NCBI RefSeq assembly: GCF_000172975.1
Contig: NZ_ABTR02000001.1
Coordinates: 310,001-374,000 of the forward strand
From: Dethiosulfovibrio peptidovorans DSM 11002
GTDB lineage: Bacteria > Synergistota > Synergistia > Synergistales > Dethiosulfovibrionaceae
Length of the DNA stretch: 64,000 nt
Reading direction: 5' to 3'
Positions 17,583 to 27,314 of the stretch are shown one piece after another. The position numbers were made by a program, and so were the translations under genes. How positions within the stretch are numbered: position 1 is the first letter of the stretch; each line of letters begins with the position of its first letter. The notes under the pieces were generated by a model. It saw only the letters and a list, made by a program, of their open reading frames with translations. It had not been told where the DNA came from and searched no databases.

Positions 17583-17633
17583 ATTAGGATAGATCATGGA
17601 ATAATCAATGGAATAAAAATTCCCTGCATCTAC

Positions 17634-17670
17634 AAAAAAACAGCCCTCCCGAGGAGATTCCCGAGAGGGC
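17634..17670 (-). terminator. Terminator of the late operon
   Basis: The GC-rich hairpin 17643-17670 (arms GCCCTC and GAGGGC plus partial inner pairs) is followed on the minus strand by a run of T. It is placed a few bp past the last lysis gene and between convergent int and late genes. Confidence 0.75.
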
Positions 17671-17676
17671 GTATTC

Positions 17677-17991
17677 TTATCTCGTCTTACGCTCCAGCCA
17701 CTTCAGGAGCAGTTCCTGTCCGTAATCCAACAGCTGACCTGCGCTGTACCCGGACATGGCCACCACAGCCGAAGTGATCCAGATGTTCAGTCCAAGGCCG
17801 CGGCAAAGACAGTGCATAACCATTCCGGCAAAACCGGCCGTTGCCATCCCGACCAGAAACTCTCTCCAGGAGAAAGATTCGGACCGGTGAAGGCGGCCAT
17901 ATTTAACCGCCGACCCTCCCATGGCCATCAGGGCGGGCGGCAAAAGAAGAGCCAGGATATGACGCAACGTCTCCATGATGTCATCAAGCAA
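17677..17991 (-). CDS. Putative holin
   Basis: A 104-residue membrane protein with three hydrophobic stretches: HILALLLPPALMAMGG, a middle FLVGMATAGFAGMVMH, and ITSAVVAMSGYSAGQLL. It has a charged C-terminus (LLKWLERKTR), a typical class I holin layout. The TTG start at 17991 has AAGGAGG at good spacing and follows the endolysin stop. Position next to the muramidase supports holin function, which would form membrane lesions timing lysis. Confidence 0.75.
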   Translation of the reverse strand: MLDDIMETLRHILALLLPPALMAMGGSAVKYGRLHRSESFSWREFLVGMATAGFAGMVMHCLCRGLGLNIWITSAVVAMSGYSAGQLLDYGQELLLKWLERKTR

Positions 17992-18004
17992 AGTCAGGCC
18001 TCCT

Positions 18005-18607
18005 TCAATCCTCCAGTCCCGCCGATTTTCCCAGCTTCACTACCCTATTGTGAATCCACCCTCGCAGAAACTTACGTTGCGACACATTCCTATCCGCGAG
18101 GCGATCGTACAGCCTCGTACGGTTCATCAAAACCTCGAGGCAGAGATAGCGAAGGAGAGAATAAGGCTTCACGTCACCGCTTCCGTTCGTCAGCCTGGCG
18201 TTCTCTTTTCTCAGATTCGCCAGCGCCGCCCGAGTTCTCGGACCCATCGTTCCATCGACTGCGAGGACTGTGTCTCTCAATATCGAGTTGAGCCCCTCCT
18301 GTAGGAGCTTTACGGCTCCACCCACCCCGTGATTCACGGCACAGTCGAACATGACAAGGTCCAGCGGTTTCGGCATTCCGTCGGCTCCTATGGGCTCCCA
18401 GTAGTCGGACCAGTAGATGAGAGAAGCTTCAGCCATCGATAGAGATCGTATGTCGTTATGGGGTACGATCTCTCTATCGTATGCCGATCTCAAGGTCCTT
18501 TCCGTTATGCCGTAATTGGTCCGTCCTCCCCTATCGTCCGGATCGTTCACATATCCTCCCTCGAATCCCAACACCACGGAGAGAACCTCAGAGAACCTCT
18601 CCGTCAC
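18005..18607 (-). CDS. Endolysin, glycoside hydrolase 108-type muramidase
   Basis: A 200-residue peptidoglycan hydrolase. The N-terminal GFEGGYVNDPDDRGGRTNYGIT holds the catalytic Glu16 and is the GH108 signature. A C-terminal peptidoglycan-binding-like segment (about 95-180, VDGTMGPRTRAAL) follows. The open frame reaches 18964, but the GTG at 18605-18607 overlaps the preceding stop (GTGA) and has GGGAGGGGG upstream. No signal peptide is visible, so export depends on the adjacent holin. Confidence 0.9.
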   Translation of the reverse strand: MTERFSEVLSVVLGFEGGYVNDPDDRGGRTNYGITERTLRSAYDREIVPHNDIRSLSMAEASLIYWSDYWEPIGADGMPKPLDLVMFDCAVNHGVGGAVKLLQEGLNSILRDTVLAVDGTMGPRTRAALANLRKENARLTNGSGDVKPYSLLRYLCLEVLMNRTRLYDRLADRNVSQRKFLRGWIHNRVVKLGKSAGLED

Positions 18608-19056
18608 TTCGTCCCCCTCCCCTCCCAGGGCAAAGGGCCCGCTATATCCAATATGTCCCTGCCATGGATCGCCAGCTCCTCTATCCTGTCCAGCCCCCAG
18701 TCGTGACCGAGGCGCTCGTTCAGTTTGTCCACGGCATAGTCCACCAGTCCTCGGATGATGGGGCCATCGAAGGGCTCCAGAAACCATGGAAGGACTATCA
18801 AGCCATCCAGGTATTCCACGACGGCGTCTCTCTTGTCCTTTGACTGAAGCCCCGAGATCTCGTCCTTCACCTGCGAGGTGGCCAACTCGGCGAACACGAC
18901 TATACGCCCGACAAAATCGACCACATTCGACAGATTCTCCCTTGCCTTCTTGAGACTGTTCCACTCGGACAGCTCGTTCATCCGCTCTTTCAGATACCTA
19001 GCGTCGGCCACCAGAGTGCTCAGGGCTTCCTTGATCTTTTCGACGTTCTCTCTCAT
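18604..19056 (-). CDS. Phage hypothetical protein, 150 aa
   Basis: Not recognised. Helical and charged, with a possible coiled coil near the N-terminus (ENVEKIKEALSTLVADARYLKERMNEL) and one moderately hydrophobic stretch (VVDFVGRIVVFAELA). The ATG at 19056 follows GAGGAGGAATCC. It is translationally coupled to the endolysin. Its place before the endolysin would fit a lysis accessory or a virion-tip protein; neither is shown. Confidence 0.6.
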   Translation of the reverse strand: MRENVEKIKEALSTLVADARYLKERMNELSEWNSLKKARENLSNVVDFVGRIVVFAELATSQVKDEISGLQSKDKRDAVVEYLDGLIVLPWFLEPFDGPIIRGLVDYAVDKLNERLGHDWGLDRIEELAIHGRDILDIAGPLPWEGRGTK

Positions 19057-19129
19057 CGGGATTCCTCCTCTTTTCGGAACAAAAAAAGGGAAGCCCACGC
19101 CGAGCTTCCCCGAAACTTTATGCCGTTCG

Positions 19130-19315
19130 CTACGCCTCCGGCGTCTCCAATTCCATACCCAACCTCAAAGCTCCCACCATGACGACGTTGCTCTTCGGAG
19201 GGGCTCCCGGCGTCTTTATCTGATCCCATATCCGGTCCATCTTCGAAGACAAACCACCCATTCCCGACAACACCGGGGAGAGATCTATGTCCGTCTGCTT
19301 GATGAAACGTCCCAT
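19130..19315 (-). CDS. Small phage protein, 61 aa
   Basis: The ATG at 19313-19315 overlaps the preceding stop by one base (TGATG) and uses GGAGGTG as ribosome binding site. Sequence MGRFIKQTDIDLSPVLSGMGG, with no recognised family. Part of the tail/lysis operon. Confidence 0.55.
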   Translation of the reverse strand: MGRFIKQTDIDLSPVLSGMGGLSSKMDRIWDQIKTPGAPPKSNVVMVGALRLGMELETPEA

Positions 19316-19722
19316 CAAGACACCTCCATAACGAGAAGATTCACTGTTGCCCCCGCCGAGGAAGACAGGGAGATCTCCCCCAGCCGTCCCCAGTCCAGAC
19401 TATCGAGGTCGAGCCCGTAATTCCCATCCAGCCTTATGGCTCTTTCGCCCAGATGGATCTCCGCAACGTCGTCCCCCTCGGTGGCCGCCTGGAGAGAGAG
19501 CTTGCCGCAATAGGGGACCGGCAATGTCACGGTCTCACCGGGCGGGACGGTCACCTCTCCGGAATACAACACCTGAGAGCGAGGCTTAGGATCGTCGGAG
19601 ACGACGGTAAGCCCGATCTCCTCGGCGGGAATGAAAAAGGGCACCCGTTTTTCCTCGCCGGGTACCCAGTAATGCCGCCCGAAAGATATCGGGTAGGACT
19701 TTTCGTTTTTATATGTAGGCAT
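19315..19722 (-). CDS. Phage hypothetical protein, 135 aa (tail region)
   Basis: Beta-rich sequence with VTVPPGETVTLPVPYCG and a C-terminal SAGATVNLLVMEVS. Not assigned to a family. Lies between the two large tail genes and the lysis module; it may be a tail-fibre accessory or receptor-binding component, by position only. Confidence 0.55.
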   Translation of the reverse strand: MPTYKNEKSYPISFGRHYWVPGEEKRVPFFIPAEEIGLTVVSDDPKPRSQVLYSGEVTVPPGETVTLPVPYCGKLSLQAATEGDDVAEIHLGERAIRLDGNYGLDLDSLDWGRLGEISLSSSAGATVNLLVMEVS

Positions 19723-19726
19723 GGAT

Positions 19727-20998
19727 CTAACCTATCTGGAGCATGCGTCCGGGAAGATGGACCCGATATCTCTTGCCATCCAGCCACCCCACGGACCCGA
19801 CGGAAAGAGCCTCCGGCGTCGCTAAAACCCCGGGGACTGCCCCCCTTATCTCCTCGGACGTATAGGCGAAAAGATCCGTTACGACGGGGCCGCCACTGAC
19901 GGAATCCGTAGAAATAGGTGGCGAAGGAGCAAAAAGTTGCATCGTGATAGTTCCCTCCGGGTTGGATTCGCTACCTAAAACGACCAGATGCTCCCCCTTG
20001 CTGGGCGGCGAAAAGGCACAACAAAGATCAGTGTCGAAGATAGCAGGGAAAGCCCCATCAAGGCCGTTGCCTTTAGAAGTGTCCACAAGGACGAGCCCCA
20101 GCACCCCGGAGTGTTCCTCTCCTTCGTCATAGCAGAAAAAAACGCCACCTTCGTTGCTGATTACCGAAGAGGTTATGGGCAAAATTCTCCAGGGAGTGGG
20201 AGATACCAGCTGATCTTCTAAAAAACCCGTCCCTATCCGCATAATGGTCCCAGATATCACGATCGGGGCGCCTAGCCCTTCGCTAGTCTGCCCGAAATAG
20301 ATGCGGGGAGTTTCATGGTACTTATACCAGCTTGGACGGAAAGGCTTGCACTGGATGTTCTCAAGAAAGGCACTCATGACAACGGCGGATGTCCCGTTAT
20401 AAGGATATTCCAGTGTGTCGGAAGTAAAAAGATTAACAGACACATAGTTGTTATTTGATTTGTCCGTCAGACCAAGACGACTTATCGGGTTTTTACCTCC
20501 TATACGCATCACTTTCTCTTTATTACGCGACAGAGGGCCTCCAAACAAGTAGCCGTTGTCTATGTTTATGTAGGCTCCACAGTTGAGCTCATACGAAGTT
20601 GTATTTGACGCCTTGCCAAAATACGAGAATAAGATACTTAATCCCAAAGGACCCTCGGGGAGTGGCGTCTGCGAGTTTATCACAGGGGCCATGAAATCCG
20701 TCTGGCTTCTGATCCCCAGCATCGTAGAGCTCGCTTCCAATGTCATGATATCTCCGTCTAGCTCTCCAAGGTACACTCTTCGAGGTAACAGTTCGGGGGT
20801 ACTTGCGAACTCGTATATAGGATCCTTCGCCTCCACGTACAACCCGTCTTTCACCTTCGCCACGATGTGGTAGGGGTACTCCACCCCGTCGTGGACGTGT
20901 TTTTCCTCCTTGAGTATCTCCAACCCGCCTATGGCCGCCAATTTCTTCATTAGCACCAGGGGGTGACACCCCAGAGTATCAATCCTTTTTACCGCCAT
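19727..20998 (-). CDS. Phage structural protein, probable tail fibre or tip
   Basis: A 423-residue beta-rich protein with many glycine, serine and tyrosine residues and no recognised domain. The ATG follows GGAGGTAATGTA. In siphovirus gene order, the genes after the tail-tip hub and before holin/lysin usually encode tail fibres or baseplate appendages, which is the basis for the call. The C-terminal part ends SVGWLDGKRYRVHLPGRMLQIG. Confidence 0.55.
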   Translation of the reverse strand: MAVKRIDTLGCHPLVLMKKLAAIGGLEILKEEKHVHDGVEYPYHIVAKVKDGLYVEAKDPIYEFASTPELLPRRVYLGELDGDIMTLEASSTMLGIRSQTDFMAPVINSQTPLPEGPLGLSILFSYFGKASNTTSYELNCGAYINIDNGYLFGGPLSRNKEKVMRIGGKNPISRLGLTDKSNNNYVSVNLFTSDTLEYPYNGTSAVVMSAFLENIQCKPFRPSWYKYHETPRIYFGQTSEGLGAPIVISGTIMRIGTGFLEDQLVSPTPWRILPITSSVISNEGGVFFCYDEGEEHSGVLGLVLVDTSKGNGLDGAFPAIFDTDLCCAFSPPSKGEHLVVLGSESNPEGTITMQLFAPSPPISTDSVSGGPVVTDLFAYTSEEIRGAVPGVLATPEALSVGSVGWLDGKRYRVHLPGRMLQIG

Positions 20999-21010
20999 TA
21001 CATTACCTCC

Positions 21011-22036
21011 CTATTGAGATATGACCCTGAGCCGGGCCGTCAGTACCGAGTTCGGCGCATCGTAAGGCAGAGACACCCTCAAGAAACACCGTCTTCCGCT
21101 CCACTGTCGGATATTTCCTATGGCGTGCCCCCTTTCGTAGGAGTAATCCATACGGACCTCCGAATCCACGGCGGGAGCGGCCCCGAAGGTAATCGTCCCC
21201 TTTACGTTGTTGAGGGCGTAGTCCGTCACCTCCTGCCCCCCTACCAGCACCTTCGAGACTTCACGTATCAAAGGGGTGCCGGTGTCGAATATCTTTTTAC
21301 TCCCGTCTCCAGTTCCAACCAGACGGTTCTCCACGGAGAAGGCCCCGCCCAGCTTGAAAAAAGCGGTCTCCGCATCGTCGGCCATGTCGTTCTGGCTATA
21401 TGGATTATCAAGACCGGAGCTCCTGGTCTCGTAATATCCTCCCTGACAGACGGGATCCACGTAGGAGAACAGCACGGACTCGTTGGCCTCCGGAGGCTCC
21501 GCTATGTACAGGCTCTCGCCGTCGTCTTGGATCTCGAAGCCTGTTCCCTCCGGTATCTCCACTCCTCCCACCAACAACTTCAATGGCGTCAGACATCTGG
21601 ACGGAAGGGGAAAGGATCTAGTCACTCCGTCTCCGGCCACGCCAGCGACCTGCTCCATGGTCACTATTACGGCGTTGGCGTCGGTGGACCCTACGGAGTA
21701 GGCATAATCGCAGGTGACCACCTTCCCGTCGGCAGGAGGGGACGAAAAAACTATCAGACCGTTCTCGTGGTCCACAGAGACCCCCGTCGCAGGTGAGCCG
21801 TCCACCTTGACCGCGACTGGAGCCTCCGGATGGTTCACCAGCGGCTTGAACTGGGTGGCGAAACTGACCCTCGCTCCGTCGGCGGTCCCCAGCAACTCGC
21901 CGGACACCTGAGTCGGCCTGTCGTTCCATAGGCGGAACCCTATCTGTACACTGGTCGTCCCGGTGTCTATGGCCCCGAAGTCCAACCGGCTCAGTGGATA
22001 CGCATCGTCGCTCGTTCTCAACTGCATTATCGGCAT
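21011..22036 (-). CDS. Phage structural protein with repeated beta modules
   Basis: A 341-residue protein with at least three similar modules of the type 'V-G-T-A/G-D-G ... F-x-T ... V-x-V-D/G-G ... D-Y-x-Y' (FATQFKPLV...CDYAYS; FPLPSRCLTP...FSYVDP; FDTGTPLI...MDYSYERG). This resembles repeat domains found in tail appendages. The start at ATG 22034-22036 uses GGGAGGAATAGAT, abutting the upstream gene. Function by position: tail-fibre or tail-tip component. Confidence 0.55.
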   Translation of the reverse strand: MPIMQLRTSDDAYPLSRLDFGAIDTGTTSVQIGFRLWNDRPTQVSGELLGTADGARVSFATQFKPLVNHPEAPVAVKVDGSPATGVSVDHENGLIVFSSPPADGKVVTCDYAYSVGSTDANAVIVTMEQVAGVAGDGVTRSFPLPSRCLTPLKLLVGGVEIPEGTGFEIQDDGESLYIAEPPEANESVLFSYVDPVCQGGYYETRSSGLDNPYSQNDMADDAETAFFKLGGAFSVENRLVGTGDGSKKIFDTGTPLIREVSKVLVGGQEVTDYALNNVKGTITFGAAPAVDSEVRMDYSYERGHAIGNIRQWSGRRCFLRVSLPYDAPNSVLTARLRVISQ

Positions 22037-22038
22037 AT

Positions 22039-24858
22039 CTATTCCTCCCTTTTTTCTTCCTCTTTCCATAGCCGGGCCATCCGGTCCAGTTCCTCAGGCG
22101 ACTGCCGTATCACCACCGGAAAAAACCGGGCGTACCAGGTATGGAGAGCCATCCTCGTCCACCATTCGCCGAACCCGAACACCTCTAGAGCCTTGTCGTA
22201 ATCCCCGATGGACAGGGAGCATCTGCCATGGCCGAACAGGGCCACGATCGCCCCATCCTCACGAGACCCCAGGCTTACCAGTTCCCAATCGGTCGCCTGC
22301 TCCAAGACATACGGAGAGGGGCTCGTCTCGCACCGGACCGACAGCCAGACCCCCGTCCAATGTCGAAGCATCACCCAGGTGGTGCCTTCCTCGTCGATCT
22401 CCAGCCTCGCATCTACCAGCGGGACGGTTGGGTCTATGGCCGCCGCAGAAAGTATCTGATGATCGTAGGTCTGACCCATGGTCACCGCCGGACGGTTTAT
22501 GTCCTGGGCTTTCTCTCTCCACAGATCCATCCTCTCCACCATGTTCTCGGCCAGCGCCGCCTCGGGGTTCCCCGTCGGCTCCGGAAGAGGATACAGACAG
22601 GGTTTATTCCCGAGAATGGAGTCTATGTCCTCCTTTACCCCGCCGCTTCCCCCAGGCCAGGTTCCCCACCTAGCCCAGTAGGTGGAGGGGACCAATCCGG
22701 CGGCCTTTTCTCCTACCTCTCCCGCCTCCTCCGGGTCGATCCGGCGCGCCCCGCTCCGACAGACCCCCCATACCTCCGGCTTGGGGTCGTTGCCGGTGGC
22801 CTCTTTCAGCTTGGAAAAAACAGCCATAGGCTCGTCTCTGACCGTAGCCCATCCGGCGAAAGTCCAGAAATAGCCAGGTCCGGCGTCCACCTCTTCCCAT
22901 TCTTGGAATAGAGGGTCTCCAACGTACAGCCGTTGATTCGGCAGAGTGTAAACCAGCATAGCGTCCCCGAAGGAGTCCTCCAGGTACTTGTTGAAAGCCT
23001 CCTGAACCATCAGGGCTCCGTACAGGGCGAACCCTCCTCCGAGACCGACGAGAGGCATTAGGAAAGACCAGTCGGTGGTCTCCAGTAACTTCCGATAACG
23101 TATCCTTCCTACCGGGGCGTGGAACAGACTCCAGTCCGCACCGGGGAAGTGGTGAACGTGGTAATTCCCCTGTCCATACGGGGCCACCAGTCTGTCGGAA
23201 CAGGGCCATGAAACCCGGTTTTTCTCCCAGCCTCCACCGTCGTACTTCCATGCCATCACATCGAGGGCCTCGTCTTCGTAGTTGTCTCCGGATAGATAGA
23301 TCAGGCCGTCGGAAGTTACCGACATTCCCTTTCGGTTGTCCCTGTGTGTTCCGTCGTGAAAGTCGTTTGAACCGTCGCTATCGCCCAAGCCTTCCAGGTT
23401 CGGAGGGCTTCCCCGAACTCCCAGATCCGGCAAATCCCACCAGCCTATTTCCAGAGGATCCCCCGCCCTGCCCAGCCAGGGGATGCAGAGGTCTTCCGGC
23501 TTCACGTCCTGGGAAAAACGCTCTCCTCCCTCGCCTACCGCCTCCACCGGGGAACTACTTTCAAGGCAGACCTTTTCGTTAGCCGAATGGGACCGGACGA
23601 AACCATGTCCCTCAGAAACCTGGATATCTCCCACCTCCGGGACTATGTGCCGTCGCATGGTCCGCATATCCGTGATAACCGCCCCACCGGAGGCCTCTGC
23701 AATCAGAAGAGGCCCCGCCGCATCGACCGGCTCTGCTTCTCCGGGAAAACACCATCGCTCCATGGTCCTTGCCGCCCCTCCCAGTTTCGAAGGGATATCT
23801 CCGTACGGCCACCAGAGAAAGACTTTCCCGTTCAGAGAAAGAACCCCGGGGAGGGCCAGATAACCCCATCGGGGAGATAGAAAGCCCTCCTCGATCTCGT
23901 ATAGCCTCGTCTCCTCCCCCCATAGATGTAGGGCATAAGGACCACGGACCGACAACAGCCGACCTCGTGGGTCCCCCTCTCCCGCCGCTACATGGACAGC
24001 TCCACCTCGTACCGGGATAACCTGTCCCGGTTCTTGCCCTTGGAGCTCTCCGCTATGGACCACCGACAACCCTAGACAGGTACCATCGGAGTCGAAGGAA
24101 GTAGGCACCAACAGGGCCCTCCCAGCCGACTTGCTCCCGGCCCCATACAAGACGCCACCGTCCAGCCACAGCCCGCCGAAGGAAGGCTCTGTCATCTCGG
24201 TTTCCGCGGCGGGGTCGCAGTCGTACCAGGTCATGCCGTAGACCCCGGAGGACCCTGCGATGTCTCCGATCTCGAACCGCTCCACTTCCATCAGCCTGGC
24301 GGCAAGTGCCGCCCTTTCAAGACCCTTGGCCTTGTCTGCCGCCTCGCGAAGTTTGCGGTACTCCTCCCGCTCCCATCTGTAGGCAAAACTCAAAGGCGTA
24401 TAGCACCACCGGCCGAAAAAAGCCGACTCAACAGAGGAGAGAGAAGGAACGAACGGAGCCGTGTCGCTATCGTCGCACCGGTCCACCCACCAGCCGGAGT
24501 TACCGGCGTCGGGCATCGGGCAGGGCATCTCCACGGAGACGAAAACCCCGTCCACGACCAGGCCGCCGGAGACCAGAGCCCAGTCGTACCCCGACAGGAC
24601 CGCCTCGTCGCATAAAAAAAGAGGGGACAGGCCCTCGCCTACCCCCTCTTCTCGATTCCATATATATACACCGCTCTCGAAAAGCCAGATCCGCCCGTCC
24701 CCCGATACCTCGATCAATTCTCCGGATTCGTCCGGCTTCCCGGCCTCCCTATCGAGGAGACGGATTTTAACCGTCTCCGGCACGGCGAAGGGAACCCTGC
24801 CAAGCACGTGGCCGGACAACCGCCCGACCGGACCCGTGTAGACTCTCGCTTTCGTCAT
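22039..24858 (-). CDS. Large phage tail-tip protein
   Basis: A 939-residue protein without a recognised domain, rich in tryptophan and glycine with repeated short beta motifs. The ATG overlaps the stop of the upstream hub-like gene (ATGA at 24855-24858), so the two are coupled. Place and size fit a central tail-tip or receptor-binding protein. The central part (about 230-420) has propeller-like repeated segments (for example LSLNGKVFLWWPYGD), an inference only. Confidence 0.55.
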   Translation of the reverse strand: MTKARVYTGPVGRLSGHVLGRVPFAVPETVKIRLLDREAGKPDESGELIEVSGDGRIWLFESGVYIWNREEGVGEGLSPLFLCDEAVLSGYDWALVSGGLVVDGVFVSVEMPCPMPDAGNSGWWVDRCDDSDTAPFVPSLSSVESAFFGRWCYTPLSFAYRWEREEYRKLREAADKAKGLERAALAARLMEVERFEIGDIAGSSGVYGMTWYDCDPAAETEMTEPSFGGLWLDGGVLYGAGSKSAGRALLVPTSFDSDGTCLGLSVVHSGELQGQEPGQVIPVRGGAVHVAAGEGDPRGRLLSVRGPYALHLWGEETRLYEIEEGFLSPRWGYLALPGVLSLNGKVFLWWPYGDIPSKLGGAARTMERWCFPGEAEPVDAAGPLLIAEASGGAVITDMRTMRRHIVPEVGDIQVSEGHGFVRSHSANEKVCLESSSPVEAVGEGGERFSQDVKPEDLCIPWLGRAGDPLEIGWWDLPDLGVRGSPPNLEGLGDSDGSNDFHDGTHRDNRKGMSVTSDGLIYLSGDNYEDEALDVMAWKYDGGGWEKNRVSWPCSDRLVAPYGQGNYHVHHFPGADWSLFHAPVGRIRYRKLLETTDWSFLMPLVGLGGGFALYGALMVQEAFNKYLEDSFGDAMLVYTLPNQRLYVGDPLFQEWEEVDAGPGYFWTFAGWATVRDEPMAVFSKLKEATGNDPKPEVWGVCRSGARRIDPEEAGEVGEKAAGLVPSTYWARWGTWPGGSGGVKEDIDSILGNKPCLYPLPEPTGNPEAALAENMVERMDLWREKAQDINRPAVTMGQTYDHQILSAAAIDPTVPLVDARLEIDEEGTTWVMLRHWTGVWLSVRCETSPSPYVLEQATDWELVSLGSREDGAIVALFGHGRCSLSIGDYDKALEVFGFGEWWTRMALHTWYARFFPVVIRQSPEELDRMARLWKEEEKREE

Positions 24859-27314
24859 TTCATCACCGCCTGGATAACGCCGCTGGAGACGCTCCCGGGA
24901 GGAAGGAACACAAGTGCGTTGTCTCCTCTCTTGATCCGTATGGAGGAGGTACAGCTGACCGGACGACCGCCCAGTATGACCAGAGCCCTGTCCGGTCGGA
25001 CGTCCACCACCCGACCGAAGGCGCTCCGGCCCTTGCCGATACTCTCCCTGGCGTAGACGTTGGCGGCGGTGGATCCGGAGTTGAGCAACATCAGATACTC
25101 CGGCGGCGTAGTGTCCGAAGGACGGAAGGATATGGAGGTCTGTAGCCTGTCGAAACTGTGTTCCACCGCCATCACCCCCCCGTCCGGATGGACCCTCATG
25201 TCCAGGGGTACCGTGACCGTCTCCACTATCCCCCTGCTTACCTTCTTGACCGACAGGATGTTGTCTGCAATGGTCTGGGCTATCGACCTGGCTCGATCCT
25301 CCGAGAGATGCTCATCTATGTACAGCTCCTTCTCCGTCCATATACTTCCTCCTCCGGACATGCCCACCACCGGAGACACCGGAGAGGTCCCGGAGGTAGA
25401 CCCCGCCAGATGGCGGAAAGCCTTGTACCTGGAACACCTCTCGTACCCCGGAGTTTTTCCGTCCTCCAGATAGCCGCAGGGATCACCTTCGATGTAATCC
25501 TCCGAATCCGATTCGGAGTCTTCCGTCGAATGAACCGGACCGTCTACCGTCTCGACGCCGCTTCCGTCCCATCCCGAAGGCTTCGACCTCGACGTCCCGG
25601 GAGCGGAGACCGCCGATGGAGACTCTACGACCCCGCAGGTTCCATCGCTACACAAAAACGGGCAGGTCTCTTCCGACCAGATCCCGTCTATATAGCGGTT
25701 TCCACCGTCCTCGCCCGACGTCTTCTCCCTGTATCTCCTGCCGGGCTGAGACAGCGTTCCGACCTCCTCCGAGATGGAGGATCCGCCTGGAACCTGAATT
25801 ATCCTCATGGAGCCGTCTTGAAGTAGCGTTTTCATCTGAGCCAGGGCCTCCCCGGCCCTGGAGTTTGCAGGGTCGTAAAGGTCTCCGAAAAGCCCTCTCT
25901 CCAGCATATCCGCCAACCCGTTGTCGTCGGTCGTCCTCTCTATACGGGTGACGCATTTACCGTCGTCGTCGAAAACCTCGTCTATCTGTCTCTGTCGCTC
26001 CCTCTTTATCATCGTGGTGGTCTGATAGGCCGGAAGCTGTATGTACCTGGTTTGGCCGTCGCTCCCTACCCAGGTAAGAGGGTTCCCGTCCGATCCCGTC
26101 ACAAGGTCCGCCTCTCCGACGTCTCTTTCCTCATAGCTCCATTCCCTCTCGGTGAGCCCTCTGTATCCGTGATCGTCGTCCCACGTCCAGGCCCGCTCGG
26201 TCTTGTGGGTGTAGGGTACGTCGTTTCTTCTTCTGTCGGGATCATACGAATTGATCTCCACTACTTCCTTCAAGATGTGGGTTTTGTCCATGTCGTAGGA
26301 TCGTCTCACCTGATACTCCATGACGTGCTCGACCGTCTCGGTGGCTAACCCGCCCGTGGCATTATCGTAATAGACCGCATCGACGGCGGTATCCTCGACG
26401 CTTCCGGCCTCGACGAGGCAGAATCTCCACAGCCGCTGTTCCTGGTCGCCTACTCTTACCACGGAGGACTCCACGTCATAGGAGTAATCCGACACGATAC
26501 TCTTTCTGATACCGGCCCCGGGAAGAAACAAGCTCGCTCCATAGGATTCGACCACGTTTATAGGCGACAATAGGGTATATCTCCAAGACAGGGTCCCCCC
26601 CGGCAAGGCGGTGGTCCCCCGCTTCGTGATCCGCTTCAACGATCCAGAGGGAGTCGTCCCATAATAGCCGCCTCCAGGACCGTCTTCGTCTACCGAACCG
26701 GAGGAGTCTCCCCGGCGTCCCAGGATAACCACCACGCCGGAGGCGTACCCGTCGAGATCCAGATCCCGGGCCTGTACGTCGTCCAGGTTCAACCCCTTGC
26801 AGGGATAGGTTTTACAAGGCCGGGGCGGAGCTACTTTCAGGGTTCCGTCCTGGGTCATATAGGCGATGGCTCCCCCGAGGGTGGCGAGGTCCAAAACGGC
26901 GTTCGCCGCCGTCTGGCCCGAAACCAGGTGTCGGGCGTCCACCGGGACGTCTCTGTCCAGAGTCACGTCCGCTTTCAACCCGCACCCCTCCGCCAGCTCG
27001 GACAAGACATCTCCCAGGGTGGATCCTTTTATCTGGTGAGGCAACAGAGGGCTTTTCATGAGCCGGAACCCCGCATCGTAGCCGGAGAGGGACCACAACA
27101 CCCGTCCGTCCTCGGCGTCCCCCAGTTTATCCGCCCGGGACACCAGCCCGTTTTCCATGATCCCCGGGACCGTCCAAGATCCACCAAGCTCCGGAGGACT
27201 CCCCGCAGGCAACAGTACCTTTCCCTGCCATGTCCCTATGAGGGCCCGTAATTCTCTTCTATAGGAAAACTCCACATATCCATCCGGCAGGGCCGGGGCC
27301 TGTATTTCCCGCAC
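24855..27314 (-). CDS. Probable tail-tip hub protein
   Basis: An 819-residue protein. The frame extends upstream to 27764, but a GTG at 27312-27314 has GGAGGTGAAGTA and overlaps the previous stop (TAGTG), which is the likely start. The N-terminal half contains GSTLGDVLSELAEGCGLK and VSGQTAANAVLDLATLGG, a pattern seen in phage hub/baseplate proteins of the gp27/gpD type. The C-terminal half carries long charged and serine-rich linkers. The hub anchors the tail tube to the tip complex. The assignment rests on pattern and gene order. Confidence 0.55.
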   Translation of the reverse strand: MREIQAPALPDGYVEFSYRRELRALIGTWQGKVLLPAGSPPELGGSWTVPGIMENGLVSRADKLGDAEDGRVLWSLSGYDAGFRLMKSPLLPHQIKGSTLGDVLSELAEGCGLKADVTLDRDVPVDARHLVSGQTAANAVLDLATLGGAIAYMTQDGTLKVAPPRPCKTYPCKGLNLDDVQARDLDLDGYASGVVVILGRRGDSSGSVDEDGPGGGYYGTTPSGSLKRITKRGTTALPGGTLSWRYTLLSPINVVESYGASLFLPGAGIRKSIVSDYSYDVESSVVRVGDQEQRLWRFCLVEAGSVEDTAVDAVYYDNATGGLATETVEHVMEYQVRRSYDMDKTHILKEVVEINSYDPDRRRNDVPYTHKTERAWTWDDDHGYRGLTEREWSYEERDVGEADLVTGSDGNPLTWVGSDGQTRYIQLPAYQTTTMIKRERQRQIDEVFDDDGKCVTRIERTTDDNGLADMLERGLFGDLYDPANSRAGEALAQMKTLLQDGSMRIIQVPGGSSISEEVGTLSQPGRRYREKTSGEDGGNRYIDGIWSEETCPFLCSDGTCGVVESPSAVSAPGTSRSKPSGWDGSGVETVDGPVHSTEDSESDSEDYIEGDPCGYLEDGKTPGYERCSRYKAFRHLAGSTSGTSPVSPVVGMSGGGSIWTEKELYIDEHLSEDRARSIAQTIADNILSVKKVSRGIVETVTVPLDMRVHPDGGVMAVEHSFDRLQTSISFRPSDTTPPEYLMLLNSGSTAANVYARESIGKGRSAFGRVVDVRPDRALVILGGRPVSCTSSIRIKRGDNALVFLPPGSVSSGVIQAVMK